Source: Synechococcus sp. HW_metabat.21 (GTDB taxonomy: Bacteria > Cyanobacteriota > Cyanobacteriia > PCC-6307 > Cyanobiaceae). From it: a DNA stretch of 7,122 nucleotides. The notes under the pieces were generated by a model, which saw only the letters and a list, made by a program, of their open reading frames with translations, did not search any database and was not told the origin of the DNA. The stretch spans positions 1-7,122 of the forward strand of contig JAAZUZ010000081.1 in the NCBI GenBank assembly GCA_018623875.1, in the 5' to 3' direction. The translations under genes were made by a program, and so were the position numbers. Below are positions 1 to 5,434 of the stretch, piece after piece (within the stretch, counting starts at the first letter, position 1; each line of letters begins with the position of its first letter).

Positions 1-2
1 CT

Positions 3-812
3 GTGATCAGCCTGCTGCTGGGACTGGGTGGCTGCCTGATCGGCTTTTTGCTCTCCGTCCTCGGAGCTGGAGGCTCAATCCTTCTGCTGCCTCTGCTGGT
101 AAGCGGTGCCGCCCTGCCCACCCGGGAGGCCGTTCCGCTCTCGCTCATCGTCGTCATGCTCCTGGCCCTGGCGAACCTGGGGCCTTACCTGCGCCGCGGC
201 CAATTCGCCCCAAGAGCGGCCCTGCTCCTGGGCCTTCCAGCCCTCGGCGGCAGCTGGATCGGCGGCAGCTGGGTCAAAGCAGGGCTGATTCCTGAGAACG
301 TTCAACTCAGCGTCTTTGCGGCGGCGGCACTCTTGGCCTCTTGGCTCCTGCTGCGGCGTAAGGCCAACGGGACTGCAGGTCCCCGCCGGGCCGCTGACGC
401 GCTGCTCGTGCTGCAGGGCCTGTTGGTGGGTCTGCTGACCGGCATTGCCGGGGTTGGCGGCGGCTTTGCCATCGTGCCGGCCCTCGTCCTGCTGGCGGGG
501 CTGCCCATGGCCTTGGCCAGCGGCACCAGCCTGTTACTGATCGCCGTCAATGCCCTGGTGGCCCTGGCGGCCCTCGGCCACTGGCCGCAGGCGAGCCTGC
601 CCCTGCTCACGCCCTTACTGCTGGGGGGAGCCGTGGGTGCCGTGGCTGGTCAACGGCTCGCCCCGCACCTGAGCGATCGCCACCTACGACGCGGCTTCTC
701 CTTATTACTTGTTGCCTCGGCCCTGCTCACCGGAGCTGAAGCCTGGAAACGCCAAGCCCCACTGGCTGAACCCAGCGCCGCTGCCCTGAGCCAGAGGAAT
801 GCAAGGCCCTAG
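3..812 (+). CDS. TauE/SafE-family membrane transporter (sulfite exporter/anion permease-like)
   Basis: Integral inner-membrane protein of about 269 residues, the usual size for the TauE/SafE family, whose members move sulfur-containing or organic anions; the substrate cannot be read from sequence. It is almost entirely hydrophobic, with some seven or eight membrane segments. The two family half-repeats are visible: a glycine-rich block at about residues 8-33 (GFLLSVLGAGGS) and a second at about 139-165 (GLLTGIAGVGGG followed by a conserved proline). A charged linker at about 119-132 separates the halves. The GTG at position 3 gives a full-length protein, but the window starts here, so an upstream start cannot be excluded. 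The last 20 residues are polar and probably cytoplasmic or disordered. Its TAG overlaps the stop codon of the small minus-strand frame in a shared CTAG. Family membership is firm; function is not. Confidence 0.9.
   Translation: MISLLLGLGGCLIGFLLSVLGAGGSILLLPLLVSGAALPTREAVPLSLIVVMLLALANLGPYLRRGQFAPRAALLLGLPALGGSWIGGSWVKAGLIPENVQLSVFAAAALLASWLLLRRKANGTAGPRRAADALLVLQGLLVGLLTGIAGVGGGFAIVPALVLLAGLPMALASGTSLLLIAVNALVALAALGHWPQASLPLLTPLLLGGAVGAVAGQRLAPHLSDRHLRRGFSLLLVASALLTGAEAWKRQAPLAEPSAAALSQRNARP
673..680. repeat. HIP1 octamer GCGATCGC
   Basis: Exact copy of the highly iterated palindrome HIP1, abundant in many cyanobacterial genomes. It lies inside the TauE-like gene. It supports a cyanobacterial origin but has no gene-specific role. 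Confidence 0.6.
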
Positions 813-949
813 TCCCGGCCGCAGCGGCACTTGCCGCCCTTCCACTTGGAGCACTTCTTCTGTTTACAGCCCTTCTTTTTGGCGCAGGCCTGAACCCTGC
901 CCAGGGGCTGCAGCGGGAGATCAGACGCAGGACCAATGGATTGGGCCAT
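809..949 (-). CDS. Small Cys/Lys-rich protein, 46 aa, possible metal-binding peptide
   Basis: A short frame runs from ATG (949-947) to TAG (811-809) and encodes 46 residues. The N-terminal 21 residues are ordinary (MAQSIGPASDLPLQ...). The C-terminal 25 are strikingly biased: Cys at 22, 28, 33, 41 and 43, nine Lys between 24 and 40, one Trp at 36, ending CRCGRD. Cysteine spacing is C-x5-C-x4-C-x7-C-x-C. Such a pattern is hard to get by chance in GC-rich DNA and suggests a small zinc- or iron-binding or nucleic-acid-binding peptide, though I recognise no named family. It is divergent from ferritin across 141 bp that hold a Fur-like motif, and its stop overlaps the TauE-like gene's stop in a CTAG. 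No good Shine-Dalgarno sequence precedes the ATG, which is common in cyanobacteria. No in-frame ATG, GTG or TTG lies between this ATG and the stop at 986-988. Coding status is inference. Confidence 0.55.
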   Translation of the reverse strand: MAQSIGPASDLPLQPLGRVQACAKKKGCKQKKCSKWKGGKCRCGRD

Positions 950-1090
950 CAGAGGCGAATCGGATTCGATCTCAATGCATTCATCTTATTGCAATCGATT
1001 CTCTTTTGCGCAAACCAAGGCGCTTGTGAGGGCCGGATTGCACCACCTCTGCAGAGCCCGTAGCTTGCAGCCAGCTCCGCGCGGCAAGCC
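950..1090. promoter_or_regulatory. Divergent control region between the Cys/Lys-rich frame and ferritin
   Basis: This 141-bp gap separates two divergently read frames and should hold both promoters. It contains TTGCAATCGATTCTC (989-1003), whose core AATCGATT is self-complementary, directly followed by the palindrome TTTGCGCAAA (1005-1014). Read on the minus strand the first is GAGAATCGATTGCAA, which resembles Fur boxes of the GAGAAT-type. A weak minus-strand promoter (TTGCGC, 19 nt, TAAGAT) would place this motif between its -35 and -10 elements, a repressor-like position. I see no convincing sigma-70 promoter for ferritin on the plus strand. Regulation by iron is inferred from the neighbours. 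Confidence 0.4.
989..1003 (+). promoter_or_regulatory. Fur-like motif, copy 1 (upstream of ferritin)
   Basis: TTGCAATCGATTCTC matches the element upstream of the Crp-family gene at 2610-2624 in 14 of 15 positions. Both genes sit in an iron-related cluster, and the reverse complement GAGAATCGATTGCAA has the half-site look of an iron regulator operator. The regulator itself is not proven by sequence. Confidence 0.45.
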
Positions 1091-1675
1091 ATGACCCAAT
1101 CCATCGTTCGCGGGGACAGCGACCAAGCGATCGCCCGGGGACCCGCCGGGCGCGCCATGGCCCAACCGATGGCGGCCGACCTGCTCGAATCCCTGCAGGG
1201 GCACCTGACGATGGAGCGCCAGGCCAGCGCCACCTATTGGGCCCTGGCGATCTGGTTTGCCGAGCGCGGCCTGCGGGGCTTCAGCGCGTTCTTAAAACAG
1301 GAATCAACCGAAGAGCAGCACCACGCCGGACTCTTTGCCGACTACCTGATTGCCCGCGGCCAGTCCGTTGCCCTCGAACCGCTTCTCGCCCCTCGCCAGA
1401 GCTGGAGCAGCGTTGAGGAGGTGTTCCGCGGCATCTTCCAGATGGAAGCGGAGGTGACCACCTCTTTGCATCAGCTCTATGCCATGGCCGAGCGCAGTGG
1501 TGACGTGCGCACCACGGTCTTCCTCGATCCGATCGTCCAGGGGCAGATCGACGCAGAGCACCAAGCCGCCCACCTGCTGGATCGCATTGCCTTCAGCCAC
1601 TCCGAGCCCGCCGCGTTGCTCGTGATTGACGGCGAACTGGCCGCCGGCCAGAACGCGCCGGCCTCGGTCGCCTAG
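1091..1675 (+). CDS. ftn: Ferritin (non-heme iron storage protein)
   Basis: Ferritin subunit of 194 residues that oxidises Fe(II) at a di-iron centre and stores it as a mineral inside a 24-mer cage in the cytoplasm. The four-helix ferritin fold is visible from about residue 30 to 165. Likely ferroxidase ligands are E42 (MERQAS), E75 and H78 (EEQHHA) and E119 (QMEAE); Y49 corresponds to the conserved core tyrosine. The helix-D region (about 144-163) carries D154 and E156, but the residue aligned with the E. coli FtnA Glu126 site-C ligand appears to be G151, so the third iron site may be altered; this alignment is by eye. The ATG at 1091 gives a 22-residue lead before MAQPM; an internal ATG at 1157 (M23) is the alternative, but cyanobacterial ferritins commonly carry a similar GPxGRAMAQPM stretch. 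The stop overlaps that of the facing 91-aa gene. Upstream lies a Fur-like motif. Confidence 0.95.
   Translation: MTQSIVRGDSDQAIARGPAGRAMAQPMAADLLESLQGHLTMERQASATYWALAIWFAERGLRGFSAFLKQESTEEQHHAGLFADYLIARGQSVALEPLLAPRQSWSSVEEVFRGIFQMEAEVTTSLHQLYAMAERSGDVRTTVFLDPIVQGQIDAEHQAAHLLDRIAFSHSEPAALLVIDGELAAGQNAPASVA
1127..1134. repeat. HIP1 octamer GCGATCGC
   Basis: Second exact HIP1 palindrome, in the ferritin N-terminal coding region. It supports cyanobacterial origin only. Confidence 0.6.
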
Positions 1676-1947
1676 CGGCAGGGCAAGGGCCGCCCGCACA
1701 ACTCCTGAAACAAGGCCAAGCTCAGGCGGTCGACGACGACAGGCGCCGATTGCAGCCAGCTGGCGATGCGCCCCAGCTCGGCCAAGCGGGCAATGAGCTG
1801 CTCGGACTCTCGCCGCAGGCGTCTGCAGAGGGCAGGGGTCTGGCAGCGCCGCTGATCCGCCTCGATCTGAACGAGACGCACGCGCAAAGCCTGGGCTTCT
1901 CCGCAGAGGGAACCGAGAGCACTGGTGGAAGCCTGCATGGAGCGCAT
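1672..1947 (-). CDS. Helical Cys-containing hypothetical protein, 91 aa, coupled to the Crp-family gene
   Basis: I do not recognise this protein. It is 91 residues, predicted mostly helical, with a strongly amphipathic, Arg/Glu/Leu-rich middle (about residues 17-66) that could form an antiparallel helical pair or short coiled coil. It has five cysteines (15, 35, 41, 84, 90), with C35 and C41 flanking the turn at TP. No signal peptide or membrane segment is seen. The ATG at 1947 begins three bases after the TGA of the Crp-family gene, in the same frame (TGA-TCG-ATG); a second ATG at 1938 (M4) is possible. The spacing implies one transcript and probably coupled translation, so a role as partner or modulator of the regulator is a reasonable guess. 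The stop TAG overlaps the ferritin stop in CTAG, leaving no space for a terminator. Confidence 0.65.
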   Translation of the reverse strand: MRSMQASTSALGSLCGEAQALRVRLVQIEADQRRCQTPALCRRLRRESEQLIARLAELGRIASWLQSAPVVVDRLSLALFQELCGRPLPCR

Positions 1948-1950
1948 CGA

Positions 1951-2550
1951 TCAGAACCCCGCCGCCAGGGGAGCCGAATCGACCAAGGCGGGCGCCAAAC
2001 GCAAACCGCCCTCACCCGCAGGGGCCTCCAGCAACTCGGCCTGACGGAACTTGGAGATCATCCGGGTTGTCGTGACCCGGGTGGCGCCGATCAACTCGCC
2101 AAGGCGGTCATGGGTGAGGCGGAAGGGCAGATCGCACCAATCGCCGCAACGGCGCCCCAGGCGATGGACCAACAGACCCAAGAGGGCATGCAAGCGCTGC
2201 TCCGCCGAACCCAGATGGCGAATGCGCAGGAGCTGCAAGGTCCACTCATTGACGGGATCAAAGCCGTTGCTACCGACCGCCTCAGCGTCGCTGCTGAAGA
2301 CCAGCGGAGTTAACGCTTCCACGCACACTCCCTCACTGCAGAGCCGATCGGTGCGTAGCTGATCGCCGGGCTGCAGAAAGGCCAAGGTCATCCCCTCGGT
2401 CTCCTCGCAGGGGCAGTAGACCCGGGCCATCCCCTCGAGCACCTCGATGCAGCTCCCGCCGGCCTGGCGCGCGGGATCCAGCAGGACGGTTTGACCCACC
2501 GGCATCCGCACGGCACTGGCGGGGACATCAGGGAGAAAGCGGAAGGACAT
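1951..2550 (-). CDS. Crp/Fnr-family transcriptional regulator (IdiB-like context)
   Basis: DNA-binding regulator of 199 residues, typical of the family. The N-terminal part (about 15-90) is a cNMP-binding-type beta-barrel with the motif LAFLQPGDQL at 56-65. It lacks the classical cAMP phosphate-binding cassette, so cAMP is unlikely to be the ligand. A long dimerisation helix spans about 98-131, followed by a winged helix-turn-helix at about 141-190, with recognition helix around TRVTTTRMISKF (157-168). Seven cysteines (34, 46, 48, 71, 76, 135, 139), including a CPC pair, suggest redox or metal sensing, as inference. It lies between ferritin and futA. In Synechococcus elongatus the Crp/Fnr-family protein IdiB activates idiA (a futA homologue) in iron shortage, so an iron-limitation role is likely here. 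A palindrome overlaps its promoter, and a CRP-like operator lies in the futA-futB gap. The ATG at 2550 follows a GGGGG run. Confidence 0.93.
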   Translation of the reverse strand: MSFRFLPDVPASAVRMPVGQTVLLDPARQAGGSCIEVLEGMARVYCPCEETEGMTLAFLQPGDQLRTDRLCSEGVCVEALTPLVFSSDAEAVGSNGFDPVNEWTLQLLRIRHLGSAEQRLHALLGLLVHRLGRRCGDWCDLPFRLTHDRLGELIGATRVTTTRMISKFRQAELLEAPAGEGGLRLAPALVDSAPLAAGF

Positions 2551-2570
2551 AACCCCCGAGAACGGGCTAG

Positions 2571-2587
2571 TTGCGAATGCGTCGCAA
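2571..2587. promoter_or_regulatory. Inverted repeat TTGCGA-N5-TCGCAA upstream of the Crp-family gene
   Basis: A perfect 6-bp inverted repeat with a 5-bp spacer lies 20 to 37 bp before the regulator's ATG and overlaps the predicted -10 element and start site. That is a classic place for a repressor, so negative autoregulation is plausible. The half-site differs from the CRP (TGTGA) and NtcA (GTA) consensus. Confidence 0.4.
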
Positions 2588-2615
2588 GATAAACAAGAAG
2601 CCGCCGCTTTTGCAA
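2586..2615 (-). promoter_or_regulatory. Predicted sigma-70-type promoter of the Crp-family gene
   Basis: On the minus strand a TTGCAA box (2615-2610) is followed after 18 nt by TATCTT (2591-2586), each matching the -35 and -10 consensus at 4 of 6 positions. The start site would fall near 2580, giving a leader of about 30 nt. The -35 box is embedded in the Fur-like motif. Prediction by eye. Confidence 0.35.
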
Positions 2616-2624
2616 GCGATTCTC
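2610..2624 (+). promoter_or_regulatory. Fur-like motif, copy 2 (upstream of the Crp-family gene)
   Basis: TTGCAAGCGATTCTC, 14 of 15 identical to the element upstream of ferritin; further downstream matches extend the similarity to 17 of 21. It covers the predicted -35 region of the regulator's promoter, so a protein bound here would control initiation. An iron-responsive repressor is the leading guess. Confidence 0.45.
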
Positions 2625-2668
2625 AATAGCAGCTGCCAACTGCAAACGGCTTGGTGTGCGTCCCCATC

Positions 2669-2698
2669 AAAAAAGCCAGCCGCACGGGGCGACTGGCT
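2669..2698 (-). terminator. Rho-independent terminator of futA
   Basis: Read on the minus strand: AGCCAG, one mismatch, three further GC pairs, a five-base loop, the complementary arm ending CTGGCT, then six T. The stem is about 10 positions and lies 30 bp past the futA stop. It should separate futA from the Crp-family gene transcribed in the same direction. Confidence 0.8.
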
Positions 2699-2727
2699 CA
2701 AGCGATTCCAGTTGCCTGGCCAATGCC

Positions 2728-3783
2728 TCAGCGCCAACCGCCTGCCCGCATCAAGGCCACGGCGGCCTTGTTCTTGGCACCCATCTGCTGGGCCGAGACG
2801 CCATCGGCCTTGAACGTTCCCAAACGCTTCAGGACCGCGTTATCGCCAAAGCCCCTCAGGGGGTACTCGTTATTGGCTTCCGCATACCCGCGTCCACCAC
2901 TGGGCGAGGCCAAGAACTCAATCAAGCGCAGGGCCGCTTCGGGATTCTTCGCGGTTTTGACCACCCCCGCACCGGTGATGTTGACGTGGGCAGGATCCGG
3001 GAAGCGCACCTTGACCTGATTCGCCAACCTCTGGTCTGAGGCACCGTTGCTGCCGGCCAGCATCCGCGCCACGTAATAGGAGTTGACCAAGCCGACGCCG
3101 CACTGGCCATTGGCGACCGCGCGGATCAAGGGCGTATCCGAACTGAAGAAGGGCTGGGTGACGTTGGCCGTCATCCCCTTCACCCACGCGGAGGCCGCCT
3201 TGTCGCCCCGCAGGATCATCTGGTCGGCCACCAAGGATTGGTTGTAGACACTCTTGCGATTGCGCAGACAAAGCTGCCCTTTCAAGGACGGGCTGGCCAG
3301 GTCGGCGTAGCTGCGGATGCTGCTCGGGTTCACCGCCTTGGGGTTCACGACCACCACGCGCACCCGGCGGGTCAGACCAAACCAAAGCCCCTTGGACTCC
3401 CGCAAGTTCGCGGGGACATCCCGGTTGAGGGAGGCGGAGCGGCTCGGACGAAACAACCCTGCATCGGCGGCCTTGTCCAGGCGAGCCGCATCGGCCAGCA
3501 CCAAGACATCCGCCGGGCTGTTGGCGCCTTCTCGTTTAATTCGCTCGATCAAGGCGTCATCCTTCGCCTCGAGCAACTTCACCTTGATCCCGGTCTTCTT
3601 GGTGAACTGCTTGTAGAGGGCCTTATCGGTGTTGTAGTGCCGGCCGGAGTACACCCCGATTTCTTGGCTGTTGGCCTTCGCCAAGGAAGTGAGCACCGCA
3701 GCCCCGGCCGTGACGCCCAGTAGGGCGGCGAGGGCCAGACGCTCGGGGGCAATGGAGAGACGGAACGACAAGGCCAAGTCCAA
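2728..3783 (-). CDS. futA: Ferric iron ABC transporter substrate-binding protein (FutA/IdiA family)
   Basis: Periplasmic iron-binding protein of about 351 residues that delivers Fe(III) (or Fe(II)) to the FutB permease. The N-terminus (about 9-37) is a hydrophobic signal sequence with likely cleavage near A37-N38; it has no lipobox and no twin arginine. The mature part opens with IGVYSGRHYNTD. Expected metal ligands are present: H49, Y50, Y180, and the paired Y236-Y237 (NSYYVAR), with R140 near the site. Length and motif order fit the family. No ATG is available: a stop at 3835-3837 limits the 5' extension, and the start is one of three closely spaced TTG codons (3783, 3777 or 3771); the first is used here. 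It is divergent from futB and shares a control region with a CRP-like site. A terminator follows at 2669-2698. Likely induced by iron limitation. Confidence 0.95.
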   Translation of the reverse strand: MDLALSFRLSIAPERLALAALLGVTAGAAVLTSLAKANSQEIGVYSGRHYNTDKALYKQFTKKTGIKVKLLEAKDDALIERIKREGANSPADVLVLADAARLDKAADAGLFRPSRSASLNRDVPANLRESKGLWFGLTRRVRVVVVNPKAVNPSSIRSYADLASPSLKGQLCLRNRKSVYNQSLVADQMILRGDKAASAWVKGMTANVTQPFFSSDTPLIRAVANGQCGVGLVNSYYVARMLAGSNGASDQRLANQVKVRFPDPAHVNITGAGVVKTAKNPEAALRLIEFLASPSGGRGYAEANNEYPLRGFGDNAVLKRLGTFKADGVSAQQMGAKNKAAVALMRAGGWR

Positions 3784-3852
3784 TTGCGATCCGCGAACTA
3801 TGGCCAGGCCGGGTGCCCTTCGGAGCGGGGACCATCATTCGCCACTTGGGGC

Positions 3853-3868
3853 TGTGACATTCCTTACA
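3853..3868. promoter_or_regulatory. CRP/FNR-type operator TGTGA-N6-TTACA between futA and futB
   Basis: TGTGACATTCCTTACA matches the CRP consensus TGTGA-N6-TCACA in 9 of 10 defined bases. It also fits NtcA (GTA-N8-TAC) at 5 of 6, so binding by NtcA cannot be ruled out. It sits 70 bp from the futA start in the divergent gap, and the Crp-family gene 1.3 kb away is the obvious candidate to bind it. Confidence 0.5.
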
Positions 3869-3910
3869 TGCCTGCCCCCTAGGCTTTGCGCCGCAGCCTC
3901 AGGCAAAGGA

Positions 3911-5434
3911 TTGGCACGGGGACCACTGCCGCAGCGCAGCCTGCTCAGCGTCGGGGTTCTGCTGGTCAGTGCCGCAGCCTTGGCTCCGGTGGCCTGGCTG
4001 AGCTGGTTTGCCCTCGGTGGCGCTGGCCTCGAGAGCTTGAACCTTGGCGATGAGGGGCCACTCCAGGTGGGCAACACCCTGGGCTTGGTGGTGCTGGTGG
4101 GGGCCCTCGCCGCAGGCCTTGGAACCGGGACGGGCTGGCTGACGGCCCGCTGTGAATTCCCAGGACGCCGCCTACTGCGGATCGCCCAATTGCTGCCCCT
4201 GGCCACGCCCAGCTACCTGCTGGCGGCCACCTTGATCGACCTTGGCAGTCGCTTCGGCCAGCGCGTCTATGGCTTTGGGCCGACGCTGGCGGTGATGGTG
4301 CTGAGCACCTACAGCTATGTCTTTCTGCTCTCCACGGAGAGCTTTTCGGTCAGCGGCAAGCGCCAGCTCGAAGCCTGCCGCAGCCTTGGCGTCGGTCCCT
4401 GGGGAAGCTTTTGGCGCGTCGCCCTGCCAATGGCCTTGCCCTCGATTGGAGCCGGGGTTGCCCTGACAGGCATGGAGGTCGTGAATGAACTCGGGGCCGT
4501 GCAACTGCTCGGTGTCCCGACCCTGTCCTCCGGGATCCTGATGCGCTGGCAGCAGGAGGGAGATCCGCAAGCCGCGGTCGCCCTCGCCTTGATGGCCCTG
4601 GTGATCGTCGGCCTACTCGTGGGCGCCGAGCGGACCCTGCGGCGCCGGAGCCGCTGCTGGACCATCAGCGGCGGCGGTGAACCGGAACAGCGCTGGAGCC
4701 TGCGCGGGCCTCAACGCTGGTTGAGCCAGCTCTTCTGCCTGACTCCACCACTCCTGAGCCTGGGGCTTCCCCTGGTCTGGGCGGCCTTCAGCTGGGACCA
4801 ACTCCAAGGCGAAGACAGCGCCGAACTGCTTGAACTTGGACTGCGCTCCTTTGGCCTGGCCCTCGTCGCGGCCGCCTTGACGGTGGTGGTCAGCCTCGTG
4901 CTCTCCATCGCCAAGCGCTGGATCCCGAATGCTGGCCTGCGGCGACTGACCTTCGCAGCGGGGCTGGGCTATGCCATCCCTGGCACCGTTCTCGCTTTGG
5001 CGCTGATGCTCATCGGCGGCCCCCTGGCATTGGCACCGTTGTTGCTGCTGGTATGGGGCTACGTCGATCGCTTCCTTGCGGTCTCCAAAGGCGGCCTCGA
5101 TGCGGCCCTCGAGCGCATCCCGCCCAGCGTTGATGAAGCCGCCACCTCCCTCGGTCAGAGCTGGGGCGGGGTCCTGCAACGCATTCACCTGCCGCTGCTG
5201 CGGGGCCCCTTATTGATGGGCAGCCTGCTGGTCTTTGTCGACACGGTGAAGGAACTCCCCCTCACCTTCGCGCTGCGGCCGTTTGACTTCGACACCCTGG
5301 CTGTACGGGTCTATCAGTACGCCAGCGATGAACGGGTCGGCGCTGCCCTGATCCCAGCCCTGTTGATCTTGAGCCTGGGGCTGATGGCCTCCGCGGCTTT
5401 GATCCCCAGCTTGGAGCGACTGGAGCAGCGTTAA
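3911..5434 (+). CDS. futB: Iron ABC transporter permease (FutB, two-domain FbpB type)
   Basis: Inner-membrane permease that passes iron from FutA into the cytoplasm, powered by a FutC-type ATPase not present here. It is a fused double-length permease with about 12 membrane segments in two halves. Each half carries an EAA loop that contacts the ATPase: EACRSLGVGPWGSFWRVALP from about residue 154 and EAATSLGQSWGGVLQRIHLP from about residue 409. A polar linker (about 240-260) joins them. The start is uncertain. The open frame extends back to 3671, into futA, with candidates ATG 3800, GTG 3854 and TTG 3911. I prefer TTG 3911 (507 aa) because upstream codons are atypical, the CRP-like site covers GTG 3854, and the first membrane segment starts soon after. 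The AAAGGA just before TTG is too close to be a good ribosome site. The TAA overlaps the metallophosphatase stop in TTAA. Confidence 0.92.
   Translation: MARGPLPQRSLLSVGVLLVSAAALAPVAWLSWFALGGAGLESLNLGDEGPLQVGNTLGLVVLVGALAAGLGTGTGWLTARCEFPGRRLLRIAQLLPLATPSYLLAATLIDLGSRFGQRVYGFGPTLAVMVLSTYSYVFLLSTESFSVSGKRQLEACRSLGVGPWGSFWRVALPMALPSIGAGVALTGMEVVNELGAVQLLGVPTLSSGILMRWQQEGDPQAAVALALMALVIVGLLVGAERTLRRRSRCWTISGGGEPEQRWSLRGPQRWLSQLFCLTPPLLSLGLPLVWAAFSWDQLQGEDSAELLELGLRSFGLALVAAALTVVVSLVLSIAKRWIPNAGLRRLTFAAGLGYAIPGTVLALALMLIGGPLALAPLLLLVWGYVDRFLAVSKGGLDAALERIPPSVDEAATSLGQSWGGVLQRIHLPLLRGPLLMGSLLVFVDTVKELPLTFALRPFDFDTLAVRVYQYASDERVGAALIPALLILSLGLMASAALIPSLERLEQR

Noticed and set aside
1750..2313. 187-aa plus-strand frame
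   Set aside because: It is the antisense shadow of the regulator and the 91-aa gene, Gln/Gly-rich with no recognisable domain.
3784..3852. Fur-like box in the futA-futB gap (around GAATGATGGT on the minus strand)
   Set aside because: Only a few bases match and it does not resemble the shared 15-mer upstream of ferritin and the regulator.
3671..3910. N-terminal extension of futB back to ATG 3671
   Set aside because: It would overlap the futA signal-peptide coding region by over 100 bp in antisense, has atypical codons, and precedes the first membrane segment by about 90 residues.
4613..5188. 191-aa minus-strand frame within futB
   Set aside because: Gln/Gly/Ala-rich translation typical of the antisense of a membrane protein; the plus strand has clear permease motifs.
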